From Psychrobacter sp. WY6 (lineage in GTDB: Bacteria; Pseudomonadota; Gammaproteobacteria; Pseudomonadales; Moraxellaceae), in NCBI RefSeq assembly GCF_018448495.1, contig NZ_CP049902.1, positions 372,001 to 436,000 of the forward strand: a stretch of 64,000 bases of DNA. The letters run 5' to 3'. The notes under the pieces are model-generated. The model searched no databases. It saw only the letters and a list, made by a program, of their open reading frames with translations, and was not told the DNA's origin. Positions 53,949 through 64,000 of the stretch are shown here, one piece after another. Each line of letters opens with the position of its first letter. The first letter of the stretch is position 1. The position numbers and the translations under genes were made by a program.

Positions 53949-56260
53949 ATGAGTGCCTCCAAAAAAGTTGGCTTTTTTAATCAAGTCAGTACCCAAGTAA
54001 CCACTATTTTATTTATTGCTTTTGCGGTCGTACTGGCGGTCGTCGTTTATGTTGTTGATAAAGAGGGCTATGAGAAAATTCGCCTTGAATCTGCAAAATT
54101 GGTGGCTGAACGTGGCAATACCGCGGTAAATAGTATTTCAGCCGATATCAATCGGGTAATGCGTAGTGCCTTGCTACTACAGCAAAGCGCGCAAACCTTG
54201 CCCACAGAAGAGGCGATTTTACAAACCAGTACTGCCAATGCCTTTGATAAGCGTGATTATAACTTACTGGGTAGTGGTGGCATTTGGCCTGAAAAAGGTG
54301 CACTTGGGGCAAATACCGCGACCCATCCATTTTTGATGGTGCGTCAAAACGGTGATTATCAAGCGGTGTTGAGCGATCCAAATCCTACCAATCCTTATTA
54401 TCAAGAAGATTGGTTTAGCGTCTTAAAGTTGCTCAAACCTGAGAGCTGTATTTGGAACCATGTACGCGCCAGCCAAACCAAAGGCGAGCTTGCGATGAGC
54501 TGCGGTGTGGCAATCGAGCGTGACAATCAGTTTTGGGGTGCCAGTACGGTTAACTTTACGCTGAATCAGCTACAAGAGAACATCGTCAAGTTAAGCGAAA
54601 GCTCAGGCTCAGGCTACATTCTACTCTTGGATAATAGTGACAAGGTGATCGCCTCCTCTAACCCTGAACGCTTAAGCTATATTGATGAGAAAACGGGTAC
54701 GCCGCTTGATATCAAACAAGTCATCAACTCAGACCCTGCTTGGCAACCCGTGCTTGATTTCTTAGATGTCCAACGTAATGAGATCATCGAACAAGTCGCC
54801 GCCAGCGTCTCACCACAAGTTCAGCAGGTACTGACCACGCTTGATAAAGCTGAAACTGGTACGGCAAAAGGTTATTATCTTGTTAACTACGCTGCTTACC
54901 TAAATAATGGTAAAAACAAGCAAAACGCCATGGACAGCCGCTTATTACAGAGCTTTGAGCTGGCAAAAACAGTTACTATAACGGCAGTCAAGCCTATGTG
55001 TTTGAGATTCCTGAGACTTATTGGAAGCTGATCGTTGTCCAACCTGATGCTGAAATTAACGCCATTGCAGATAATCTCAGTGAAAACTTGGTTAACTGGA
55101 TTGCATTAGCGCTACTTATCACAGCGGGCGTCATTTACTTCATGCTGACTTTCTTAGCATTCAAACCCTTGAAAGAAACCACTGATAAAATCTCTGAAGC
55201 GGAAAACTTAATTAATAATAAGCAATACAATAAGCTGAGCGAGGTTAAATTCGCAGAAGGTCGCAACGAGATTGGACTGGTGAACGGCTCTATTAATGAC
55301 CTACTAGGCCGAATCCAGTCTAACGAAGGTAAGCTTGCCAACATTAACCAACAGCTAGAGATTAAAGTCGAAGAACGTACTGCTGAGCTACAAGAAACGC
55401 TAAAAGAGCTGAAAAATTCGCAGTTGCAATTGATTCGTTCAGAAAAAATGGCAACGTTGGGACAAATGGTGGCAGGCGTTGCTCATGAAGTGAACACACC
55501 TTTATCATACGTGCAAAATAACCTTGAAATTATTGGCCAGTTAACTGAGCAATACGAAGAGCTGATTGAATTGGTACAAGGATTAAAAAGCGTTAAAACT
55601 GACGCGGCGGCTGATGGAAAAATTGACAAGCTATTGGCGGATATTATCCGTGCTTCTGATGAAATCCAAGAAGATGACCTATCAGCTGAATTAAAAGAGC
55701 TGATTAAAGATTCGTTATTTGGCGTCGAGCAAATCACTGAAATGGTACTAAATCTACGTAACTTTGCCCGTCTTGATGAGTCAAAAGTGAAAACCATCGA
55801 TGTGCGCGAATGTATCGAAGCCTCGCTTAAAATCGCTGGCAACTCCATTAGACATCAAGAGATTGTGACTGATTTTGCGCCCACGCCTGAAGTGAAATGC
55901 TCACCGTCGCAAATTAACCAAGTCTTGGTCAATCTACTGAACAATGCCGCGCAAGCTATGGGAGAAAAACCTGATGGCAAAATCGAAGTGCGCACCCGTG
56001 CCGATGATCACAATGTTTATATTGATGTGATCGACAACGGTAAAGGTATGAGTCCAGAAGTTCTCAATCAAATCTTTGAGCCGTTCTTTACGACCAAAGG
56101 CGCAGGCGAAGGCACAGGTCTTGGTATGGCAATCAGCCAGCAAATTATGGAGCAACATAATGGCGATATCAAAGTCGTATCGACCGAAGGCGTTGGCACC
56201 ACATTTACGTTAATACTGCCGATTAATAATAACTTAACAGAGCAAAACCTAGTCGCGTAA
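53949..56260 (+). CDS. Membrane sensor histidine kinase (Cache-like sensor, HAMP), one frameshift
   Basis: About 770 residues after correction. TM1 near residues 17-40 (ILFIAFAVVLAVVVYVVDKE), a periplasmic sensor of about 330 residues with GIWPEKGALGANTATHPFLM and YYQEDWFSVLKLLKPES, a Cache-type pattern, then TM2 (WIALALLITAGVIYFMLTFL), a HAMP-like linker, coiled coil, HisKA with the phospho-His in MVAGVAHEVNTPLSYVQNNL, and an HATPase with N box NQVLVNLLNNAAQAM, G1 VIDNGKGM and G2 GEGTGLGMAISQQ. An A lost at about 54967 splits it. Start 53949 chosen by the AAGGA site. Paired with the receiver gene 80 bp downstream. The ligand is unknown. Confidence 0.9.
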
Positions 56261-56339
56261 GCGCTGGGTCAGCTGTCCTGTTATGTAGAACATATTTAGA
56301 TATTTAACGACTATTATTCATCATCATAAGGATATCATC

Positions 56340-57295
56340 ATGAATGAATTAGAAAATGACTTAACCACAGTTGAAAGCAGCGCTGAGTCAAAGCCGAAGT
56401 TGGCATTTATCGACGATGAACAACGCATTTTACGGTCTATGAAACTGCTGTTTCGTAAGACCCATGACGTGTTTATCACCACCGACCCGACTGAGTATAT
56501 TGACTATATCAAGACAACCATGTACACGTGGCGGTCAGTGACCAGCGGATGCCTGAGCGAGTTGGTGTGGATATCTTACGTGAAGTAAAAGATGTCTCAC
56601 CGTCTACCATGCGTATTTTATTGACGGGCTATGCCGATTTAAACGCCATTATTGGCTCTATTAACGATGGTGAGATTTATCGTTATTTGACTAAGCCTTG
56701 TAAATCTGAAGAGCTGATCACCGTGGTCGGACGCGCTACCGAAGTCGCCTTGACCTATAATCCAGACGAAGATGCCGATCAATTCGACAGTTCAGGTAAT
56801 AAGCAAACGCTGCTAGTGATCGATGAAACCAATGAGTTGATTGAGCAAATACGTAAGCAATTTTCTCACAGTTATAAAGTACTGCACGCTGAGAGTTTAG
56901 AGGAAGCGTACGATTATTTGGCGAATGAAGATATCGGTGTTTGTATCACCGATATCAATGTCAGCGGCGAGAATATCGCGCCGATTATCTTTACTTTAAA
57001 ACAAGATGCACCGCATTTGGTGGTTTTGGTACAGACTGAGTTTCAAGATGCTGGCTTGCTGATTGATTTGATTAATAAAGGTCAGGTCTATCGCTGCTTG
57101 CCGAAACCGATGCGCGCCAGCCTGCTTGAGATTAGCGTCAACCGTGCGTTTCAGCATCATACGAAACTCAAAGCCAGCCCTGATTTGGTCAAACGCTATG
57201 AAGTCGAGCATGACCCTGAAAACGACGTGCGTATTGATTTAAGCAGTCGCGTACGTAGCCTTATTGGTAAACTGCGTAAGCGTTTCTCTTTATAA
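56340..57295 (+). CDS. Tandem-receiver response regulator, one frameshift
   Basis: About 318 residues after correction. First receiver: PKLAFIDDEQRILRSMKLLF (acidic pair), phospho-acceptor Asp in VAVSDQRMPERVGVDILREV, switch residue T in RILLTGYADLNAIIG and Lys in YRYLTKPCKSEEL. A second receiver-like domain (TLLVIDETNELIEQIRKQFS, GVCITDINVSGENIAPIIFT, YRCLPKPMRASLLEI) keeps an Asp but has lost the DD pair. No DNA-binding or enzymatic output domain follows. One A is lost at about 56517. It lies 80 bp after the histidine kinase and is its likely partner; it may signal by protein contacts. Confidence 0.88.
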
Positions 57296-57340
57296 GTACA
57301 TAAGACTAAATAAGCACAAAAGACTACTGTCTCAATCAAC

Positions 57341-57376
57341 AAAACCTCTATTTCAATATTGAAGTAGAGGTTTTTT
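57341..57376 (+). terminator. Rho-independent terminator of the two-component operon
   Basis: The stem AAAACCTCTATTTCAA / TTGAAGTAGAGGTTTT, nearly perfect with a short loop, and T6. Confidence 0.92.
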
Positions 57377-57481
57377 GCTTTGGACTTTTTAACGACCTTT
57401 TTGACTAAAATCACCAACGTGCTACATTAAGTCGATCATTATTAAAATCATTTAAAAATAACTATTTAATAAGGAATAACC

Positions 57482-58422
57482 ATGCGCGCGGTTTTTTTAG
57501 ATAAAGGCACTTTTTCTGATGGCATCGACTTGCCAGCCCCAGCAGGCATCAGCGACTACCTCACTTATGATGATACCCCAAAAGATGCTGCTGTTATTGT
57601 AGAGCGCTGCAAAGACGCCGACATCATTATTACCAATAAAGTGCAAATCAGCGCTGAAGTGATAAGTAAATTGCCCAAGCTCAAGCTCATTCAACTGACC
57701 GCTACTGGTATGAACAACGTCGATCAAGACGCTTGTGTTGAGCACCATGTGGCGCTTTATAATGTCGCAGGTTATGCAGTCAAAAGTGTGCCCGAACATA
57801 CCTTTATGCTCATGCTCAACGCCATGCGCGCAGGTATTTATTATCATCAAAAAGTCGCTGATGGCACATGGCAAGCAAACGGTAATTTTTGCCTACTGGA
57901 TATTCCGCTAATAGATTTGGAAGATAAAACGCTAGGTATCATTGGCGTTGGCACTATTGGCAAACGTGTGACCGATATTGCGCGCGCTTTTGGAATGACA
58001 GTATTGTGGGCGGAGCAGCAAGGACGCGCACCGCGCAATGACGACTATACCGCGTTTGACGACGTACTGGCACAGTCTGATGTACTGAGCTTGCATTGCC
58101 CATTAAACAAGAAAACTCAGCACCTAATTAATGCAGATACTTTAGCAAAAATGGTCAAACAGCCGCTCATCGTCAATGTCGCTCGTGGTGGCATCGTGGA
58201 TAGCCAAGCGCTGACTGATGCCATTAACAATGAGCAAATCATCGGCTACGCCAGCGATGTGTTTGAACAAGAGCCCATCACTGCTGACGACCCTTTATTA
58301 ACCATTGCCAAGCATCCCCGCGTTATATTTAGCCCGCATAATGCGTGGGGCAGCAAAGTGCACAAGAAACCTTGTGGCAGATCTTAAGCAATCAAGTTAC
58401 TGATTTTATTAATGGCCATTAA
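57482..58422 (+). CDS. D-2-hydroxyacid dehydrogenase (glycerate dehydrogenase-like), C-terminus frameshifted
   Basis: About 313 residues. NAD-binding TLGIIGVGTIGKRVTDIARA, catalytic Arg in IVNVARGGIVDSQALTDAIN, Glu in ASDVFEQEPITADDPLL and His in IFSPHNAWGSK are present. As read it stops at 58387. Restoring one A at about 58356 gives SAQETLWQILSNQVTDFING and a stop at 58422, the family's normal end. Hydroxypyruvate/glycerate or a related 2-keto acid is the likely substrate, by resemblance to HprA-type enzymes; no pathway neighbours confirm it. Confidence 0.9.
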
Positions 58423-58456
58423 AAAACATTGAGCAAATGACTGTAACCAAGCGACC

Positions 58457-60080
58457 TTAACGACTAAAACGTAACCAATCATCTTTTATTTTGCGATGTT
58501 TGAGCATAATGCGGTCGCTTAGATAGTTGTTTGTCACCCGCCAAGGATATATATCGCCTTGCTTGGGTAGCTCATGTTGAGCGCGCTTGACATATCCTGA
58601 GGATAGCGCGCCCATCACCGTATCTTTCTGTGTAAGCGCTTTGGCATCTTTAGTCTGTGCTTGTGGCAATACCACTTGATAGCGATGCTGATGCATATAG
58701 CCCAGCAGTCGCATCACATACTGACAGGCCAAATCAATCTTTAGCGTCCATGAGGCATTGGTATAGCCAAACAGTGCCATCATATTTGGTATATCTTCAA
58801 TCATGACCGCTTTATAAGTCATGCGCGAACCAATATCTATCGCCTGCCCGTCAATATATACTTTGGCACCGCCGAGCATTTGTAGCTTTAGTCCTGTCGC
58901 TGTGACGATGATATCAGCATCGAGAGAGTTACCCGATTCGAGCATGATGCCCGTCTTGGTAAAATGACTGATTTGATCGGTGACGACGCTGGCGCGTTTG
59001 CCATGCAATGCTTTGAATAAATCACTGTCTGGCACCGCACATATCCGCTGATCCCAAGGATTATAGTCCGGTACAAAATGCGCCACATCGATACCGCTAC
59101 CTTTTAGCTCTGTTTTGACACCGCGTTTTAATAACGCTTTCATAAGCTTGGGTGCCAATATAGCCGCTCGATAAGTACCTTGCTGAATCAATACATTACG
59201 AGTACGCAGCAGCGTATAAGCTTGCTCTTTTGACAATGGTGAAAATTTACCTGCTAGCCAATCAAGCGTATAATCATCGCCCGGTACACTTGCCACATAC
59301 GTGGGAGAACGCTGTAGCATAGTGACGTGACGCGCGCATTGCCCACCAGTTTCATCCACCAAAGCTGGCAGCAATGTCATCGCTGTAGCACCACTACCGA
59401 TAATGACTACCTTCTTATCGTCATAATCCACATTTTGCCAATGCTGCGGATGAATGATTTCACCTTGAAAATCTGCTTCTTTATTAAAAGAAGGACGATA
59501 ACCTTGTTCATAATCATAGTAACCCGTGGCGCCAACGACGAACTTTGCCGTTACCGTAAACACCTCACCGCTGGCATGATTTTTTACCGTCGCCGTCCAT
59601 TGTTGATGGCTACTTGACCACGATAGCTGCTTTACCTCGTGTTGATAGCGAATATGTTCGCTGATACCACACTCACGCGCCGTATCAGCAATATAGCTTT
59701 TAATATCACCGCCTTTTGCCAAAATCCTATGATTTAGCCATGGTCTGAAACTGTAGCCAAACGTCAAGGCATCAGAGTCAGAGCGGATGCCTGGATAGGT
59801 GAATAAATCCCATGTACCACCCAAATCTGCTCGTTTTTAACACCAAAAACCGCTGTGCACTTTTCTGCTGTTGCTTTGATGATTTGCGTTTCTGCTTACC
59901 TGGATTTTTATGACCAAACAGTCCTTTGTGTTTTTGCTGCTGCAATCGGCACGCCATACCAATACCGGCAATTCCTGCACCAATAATCAGTACTTCATAA
60001 TTCACTGGTGTGTCTGAGAGTGCCGATTGAGCTTTGAAGCGTTTCTTAACTGCCTGTTTGGCTGCCGTCATATCAAGCAT
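58457..60080 (-). CDS. Flavin-containing monooxygenase (EthA/Baeyer-Villiger-like), frameshifted
   Basis: About 540 residues after correction, start MLDMTAAKQAVKKRFKAQ at 60080 with AAGGAA upstream. FAD motif EVLIIGAGIAGIGMACRLQQ, then GGTWDLFTYPGIRSDSDALT, a second Rossmann motif KKVVIIGSGATAMTLLPALV, and DADIIVTATGLKLQMLGG with the ATG motif, all typical of group B flavoprotein monooxygenases close to EthA. The T5 run at 59834-59838 breaks the frame. Between the FAD motif and GGTWD a Lys/Gln-rich stretch of about 25 residues is inserted (KHKGLFGHKNPGKQKRKSSK), longer than usual. Converges with the dehydrogenase gene. Confidence 0.9.
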
Positions 60081-60133
60081 AATACGTTCCTTGTTTTTGC
60101 ATGATGGGTTTAAAAAATTTGGCATAAATTCAT

Positions 60134-60859
60134 TTAAAAAGGGCTTGGGCTTTCCCAATCCATCCACGCACCAAGCGTAGGATGCTTGAGACGCAATTGC
60201 TGGGCATGGAGATTAAGCCTTGGCGCAATCGCTAAAGCCGTGCCTTCTGCATAAATAGGATCGCCAATCATCACATGACCAACATGCACCATATGGACGC
60301 GCAGCTGATGACTACGACCCGTGACCGGCTTTAGCATTACGCGCGTGACTGTCTGACCGTTGCATTGCTCATGGCTGATGACTTCATATAAAGTTAAGGC
60401 ATGCTTTGACCAGCTAGGATCGACGATATGGCGCGGTTTCGTCTCCGGCTCATAGCGCACTGGTATAGATATCTCACCCGTTGCGCCGACACGCTCCCAC
60501 TCTCCAAAGACGCGTGCCTGATATTTTTTTTGTGGCAAACGTTCAATGAATTGCTTACTAATATGGGTTTGTGCGGCAGCATTTTTGGCAAAAATGAGCA
60601 ACCCTGAGGTATCCATATCCAGACGATGAATCAGCTTGACTGCGGGATTGGCACGCTCAAGTCTCGCCAGCAAACTGACCTTGAGCGTTTTGCCATCGAC
60701 ACTCAACAGACCTACAGGCTTATCAACCACCCAAATATCATCATCTTCGTAGACAGTAATCTGTTGCGCAAAGGCTTGAAAAAACTCAAGCGGATAGGCG
60801 TTTTCTTGAGCATTGAGGGCGTTGACTTCTTCAGCAGTAAAAGGCATAAAAATGGGCAC
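60134..60859 (-). CDS. RluA-family pseudouridine synthase
   Basis: 241 residues, intact. The catalytic Asp lies in the invariant LIHRLDMDTSGLLIFAKN (about residue 90). WVVDKPVGLLSVDGKTL and the C-terminal TGRSHQLRVHMVHVGHVMIG and DPIYAEGTALAIAPRLNLHA are family signatures. No S4 domain, so it resembles the short RluA type acting on 23S rRNA and/or tRNA; exact target not assignable. It ends 54 bp from the monooxygenase start on the same strand. Confidence 0.91.
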   Translation of the reverse strand: MPIFMPFTAEEVNALNAQENAYPLEFFQAFAQQITVYEDDDIWVVDKPVGLLSVDGKTLKVSLLARLERANPAVKLIHRLDMDTSGLLIFAKNAAAQTHISKQFIERLPQKKYQARVFGEWERVGATGEISIPVRYEPETKPRHIVDPSWSKHALTLYEVISHEQCNGQTVTRVMLKPVTGRSHQLRVHMVHVGHVMIGDPIYAEGTALAIAPRLNLHAQQLRLKHPTLGAWMDWESPSPF

Positions 60860-61216
60860 TTATATAAATGGGCTTGAATGATTAATGAGCTTGCATATGA
60901 AAGCTGTCTTAAGTGGTAGATATTAGAGTATAGATATAGTGTTATAAACCGCTTATTTTTGAGTAAAAAACACAGACAGTATTATCAAGTGACAGATAAA
61001 ACCATGCCTGTGTCGTTATGTGTCGATTTATTGTGCTAATCGTAATTGTTAAACAATTTAACCAGCCTGCATCTGTTAACCCCGAACAAACATGTTAATA
61101 TAATGGCACATTTTAACCACTTCTAAACGCTTCTTTGGTCACTCATCATTCTATTATGCAAAAAATATATTGGTTGATGGATGGCGATAGAAATAATAAA
61201 ACAAGAGAGATAAATT
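60860..61216. other. Divergent intergenic region upstream of trxA
   Basis: About 357 bases, AT-rich, no gene seen. AAACAAGAGAGATAAATT before 61217 supplies the trxA ribosome site. Confidence 0.4.
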
Positions 61217-61543
61217 ATGTCAGACCTTATTTTACATACTACCGATGCCGACTTTGACAAAGACGTATTGCAATCAGATGTGCCAGTATTGGTAGACTTC
61301 TGGGCAGCATGGTGTGGTCCTTGTAAAGCAATCGCCCCTATTTTAGAAGATCTAGCCACTGAGTACCAAGGCAAAGTTAAAATCGTCAAAGTTGATGTGG
61401 ATAGCAACCCACAAGCAGCCAGCCGTTTTGGTATCCGTAATATCCCAACACTATTTGTCTTTAAAGATGGCGAAAAAATTGACTCAGTGATGGGTCTACA
61501 GCCAAAAGCTGAATTGGCAAAAGTGTTAGACAAGCATCTCTAA
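61217..61543 (+). CDS. trxA: Thioredoxin
   Basis: 108 residues, intact, the standard single-domain length. The redox motif WCGPCK is in VDFWAAWCGPCKAIAPILED, the cis-Pro in IRNIPTLFVFKDGEKIDSVM, and the buried Asp in LVDFWA. Cytosolic disulfide reductant for ribonucleotide reductase and others. It is followed by a terminator and then rho, an order common in gammaproteobacteria. Confidence 0.97.
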   Translation: MSDLILHTTDADFDKDVLQSDVPVLVDFWAAWCGPCKAIAPILEDLATEYQGKVKIVKVDVDSNPQAASRFGIRNIPTLFVFKDGEKIDSVMGLQPKAELAKVLDKHL

Positions 61544-61597
61544 GTCGAGACTTGCTCGTTTTGCATAAGCATTCTAAAGAGACAGCAACACCGGTCG

Positions 61598-61634
61598 AAA
61601 AAGTCATTATCTAACGTAGATAGTGGCTTTTTTG
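61598..61634 (+). terminator. Terminator after trxA
   Basis: The stem AAAGTCATTATCT / AGATAGTGGCTTT, with two G-U pairs and a five-base loop, is followed by T tracts at 61628-61633. Confidence 0.82.
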
Positions 61635-62070
61635 CTTGTTTTTTATGCAAAAAACTCAATTAGACGACTTTTTTGGCAAAATTTATTGACAATGCTATTG
61701 TGAAGACCGTATAGTCTGCTGACAACAGAAAACTAACGGTTTTCCTAACTGTCTTATCGCTATTCTCCTCGTGTTTATCAACAAAAACACAATCGTCGTT
61801 ATAAACACCATTGCTGAACGAAATGACTAAACACAATTACTGATATTGAGTTTTTGACGCAGACTCTTATGTAGACTTCTTTATCCTTATTTCTTATTAC
61901 CTTGCATAAACGATTGCAATTCGTATATAAGCTGACACGTAATATCCAAACTACATAAATCCAGCTCTGTGCACGCACCCTCTATCACCATACTATCGTT
62001 GTTTTAATCACTGTCGTGACTTGTGCTGCTAATGGCATCTCTCATCTGATCAATTGCTAATGACCTATCT
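61635..62070 (+). promoter_or_regulatory. Long rho leader region
   Basis: About 435 bases separate the trxA terminator from rho, with no reading frame. The stretch around 61677-61715 includes TTGACA (61687-61692) and TATAGT (61709-61714) spaced 16 bases apart, a good sigma-70 promoter that would give a leader of about 350 bases. A long untranslated rho leader is known to mediate autoregulation in enterics; here that is inference. Confidence 0.6.
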
Positions 62071-63338
62071 ATGAATCTTACTGAATTAAAGAAAAAATCA
62101 ATCGCTGAGCTATTGGCTATCGCCAAAGAAATGGGTCTTGATAATATGGCGCGTAGCCGTAAACAAGACATCATCTTTGCTATCCTAAAAACCCATGCGC
62201 GGAACGGTGAAGCCATTTATGGTGACGGCGTACTTGAGGTTCTTCCGGATGGTTTTGGCTTTTTGCGCTCATCAGAAGGCTCATACTTAGCCGGTCCTGA
62301 TGACATTTATGTCAGCCCTAGCCAAATTCGCCGCTTTAGTCTGAAGACGGGTGATAGTATCGCTGGTACGATTCGTCCACCGAAAGATTCTGAACGTTAT
62401 TTTGCGTTATTGAAAGTTGGTGAAATAAACTTTGATACCCCAGATCGCTCACGCCATAAGCTTATCTTTGAAAACCTGACACCTCTATTCCCAACTGAGC
62501 ATTTAAAACTCGAGCTTGGTAACGGCACTACTGAGGATCTGACGGGTCGTATCATCGACCTAATCGCGCCGATTGGTAAAGGTCAGCGTTCTATCATCGT
62601 CGCACCGCCAAAAGCGGGTAAAACGATGCTGCTACAAACCATTGCTCAGTCGATTACTCGTAATAACCCTGAATGCTACTTAATCGTCCTATTGATTGAT
62701 GAGCGTCCAGAAGAAGTCACCGAAATGGTACGTACGGTACGCGGTGAAGTGGTTGCCTCTACCTTTGATGAGCCGCCACAGCGTCATGTACAAGTCGCTG
62801 AAATGGTTATTGAAAAAGCCAAACGTTTGGTCGAGCACAAACAAGACGTGGTTATTTTACTGGATTCGATTACTCGTTTGGCGCGTGCTTACAACACAGT
62901 TATTCCGTCGTCAGGTAAAGTGTTAACCGGTGGTCTAGACGCCAATGCGTTAGAGCGCCCAAAACGCTTCTTCGGTGCTGCTCGTAATGTTGAAGAAGGC
63001 GGCAGTTTGACCATTATTGCCAGTGCGCTTATCGATACGGGTAGTAAAATGGACAGCGTTATCTTTGAAGAGTTCAAAGGTACTGGTAACCAAGAGTTAC
63101 GCTTGAGCGCGATCTGGCTGAAAAACGTGTCTTCCCTGCGATTAATATCAAAAAATCTGGTACACGCCGTGAAGAGCGTCTGCTTGATGAAGATAAACTG
63201 CGCAAGGTTTGGATTTTACGCAAGCTATTACAGCCGATGGATGGTGTACAAGCCACTGAGTTCTTACTAGACCGCTTAAAAGAAGCGAAAACTAATGACG
63301 AATTCTTTGAGCAGATGAAACGTAAATCACAGAACTAA
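62071..63338 (+). CDS. rho: Transcription termination factor Rho, one frameshift
   Basis: Hexameric RNA helicase; 422 residues after correction. N-terminal helix bundle [23 protein letters not shown]-binding cold-shock-like domain ([20 protein letters not shown]), Walker A in [17 protein letters not shown], Walker [21 protein letters not shown] and the Q-loop [15 protein letters not shown] are present. One G lost at about 63105 breaks the frame; it continues [20 protein letters not shown], and the end [20 protein letters not shown] is normal. Since rho is essential in most gammaproteobacteria, the break is almost surely an error. Confidence 0.95.
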
Positions 63339-63389
63339 TGATAGATCCGTGCTGCCTTCCCATACTCAATAAATAAGCAACTTAAGTAG

Positions 63390-63420
63390 AAAAGACCGCA
63401 CTCGTGCGGTCTTTTCGTTT
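63390..63420 (+). terminator. Terminator after rho
   Basis: The stem AAAAGACCGCAC / GTGCGGTCTTTT with a minimal loop, then CGTTTT. Confidence 0.92.
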
Positions 63421-63441
63421 TGTATTCATTTTTTATATTTC

Positions 63442-63488
63442 AGGCATGTCCTGAATATAAAAAATGGCAATAGAAATGAGAACATACC
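63442..63488. repeat. Decayed fragment of the MITE-like element
   Basis: About 47 bases resemble the first 45 bases of copy B: GGCATGTCCTGAATATAAAA matches GGGCGTGTCCTCATTTTAAA, followed by AATGG, ATA and AAATGAGA blocks in the same order. The other end is not present. It lies 20 bp after the rho terminator. Confidence 0.6.
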
Positions 63489-63917
63489 TTAACACCTAAC
63501 GATTAAACGCCAAAAGTGCTATTTTCAAAAACAGTTAGCTTACTATCAATATAAATACAATAACCCTAAGCAAAACCCCTACCAACGATACAGTGGAGAA
63601 ACATCCTTTACAGGCTATTTGCAAAGCTTAGCGCTTTTACTACGCCTAGAAATTATTATATGGGTTAGTATAGGAGCCAGTATAGATATACTCTGCTATC
63701 ACGTGTTAATAGCGGTATAATTTTCGAGATATTTAACATCCTTGATGTAATCCTTACTAATGCAGACCTTTGTATGTCTTGCGGTAGCACAATAGATTAT
63801 TCTAAGATACTTGCCCAAATATTTTAATACAGCTTACTATCGGTATTAAAATTAGTGGTAATAAAAAATCGTATTTTGATTTTGATAAACTAACTTGATA
63901 ACCTAACAGGTGATACT
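63489..63917. other. Intergenic region upstream of the lipoprotein gene
   Basis: About 430 bases, AT-rich, with no reading frame recognised. A promoter for the gene at 63918 is expected. Confidence 0.4.
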
Positions 63918-64000
63918 ATGAAATTTGCTAAAACTATCGCAATGACTGCCCTTACTAGCTCTGCCCTTATCATGGGTGGCTGTGCAACTAATGGATACAA
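63918..64000 (+). CDS. Putative lipoprotein, N-terminal fragment
   Basis: The first 27 residues only, cut by the window edge. MKFAKTIAMTALTSSALIMG then GCATNGY forms a lipoprotein signal peptide with lipobox MGGC (Cys at about residue 22). An AGG lies eight bases before the ATG. The mature part is missing, so the family cannot be told; outer-membrane OmpA-type lipoproteins often begin like this. Confidence 0.75.
   Translation, partial: MKFAKTIAMTALTSSALIMGGCATNGY

Overview
The window looks like a chromosomal segment of a Moraxellaceae gammaproteobacterium, most likely a Psychrobacter. This is an inference. It rests on moderate GC, the style of the rRNA operon (16S-tRNA-Ile-tRNA-Ala-23S-5S), a DUF4212 plus VC_2705-type symporter pair, and the trxA-rho and HlyC/CorC-lnt neighbourhoods. 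Most of the content is housekeeping and transport.

Layout. 0-10 kb holds transport genes: a truncated alanine/glycine:cation symporter, a small-subunit/large-subunit Na+/solute symporter pair, a Moraxellaceae-type membrane protein, a rhomboid protease, a 5'-nucleotidase and a complete TRAP transporter (P-Q-M). 10.3-16.1 kb is a full rrn operon on the minus strand, with tandem promoters, processing stems and a terminator. 16.4-31.4 kb holds a uracil-DNA-glycosylase-like protein, upp, a YdfG-like SDR, a possible ADP-ribosyltransferase-fold protein, an alpha/beta hydrolase, DUF1653, GNAT, tyrS, anmK, a fabF-type synthase, aminopeptidase P and a POT peptide transporter. 31.6-43.5 kb holds lnt, an HlyC/CorC protein, a DUF4105/Lnb_N protein, a YcgN-type protein, dienelactone hydrolase, an SDR, a giant DUF2339 membrane protein and the GTPase ylqF. 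43.6-48.8 kb is the most accessory-looking stretch: an AT-rich three-ORF cassette, an HbpS-like secreted protein, mutY, and an AT-rich gene carrying an R-x4-H motif like that of HEPN RNases. 48.8-64 kb holds tesB, rapA, a Cache-type histidine kinase with a tandem-receiver partner, a 2-hydroxyacid dehydrogenase, a flavin monooxygenase, an RluA-type pseudouridine synthase, trxA, rho and the start of a lipoprotein gene.

The strongest global signal is technical. About 28 genes, including essential ones (tyrS, rho, lnt), are broken by roughly 45 single- or double-base indels. Nearly all lie in short homopolymer runs and most are losses of one base. I read this as uncorrected sequencing or assembly error, not mass pseudogenisation, so broken genes are annotated here as single CDS spans with the approximate frameshift positions given.

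Other structure: a 170-180 bp TA-flanked miniature inverted-repeat element occurs twice in opposite orientation 46 kb apart, with a decayed third fragment and a possible solo end. There are also several short tandem repeats and many clear intrinsic terminators. No CRISPR array, prophage or complete insertion sequence was seen. The best candidates for something undescribed are the 43.6-45.1 kb cassette and the HEPN-like gene at 47.5-48.7 kb. Both rest on my reading of the sequence and need the searches stated in the findings.
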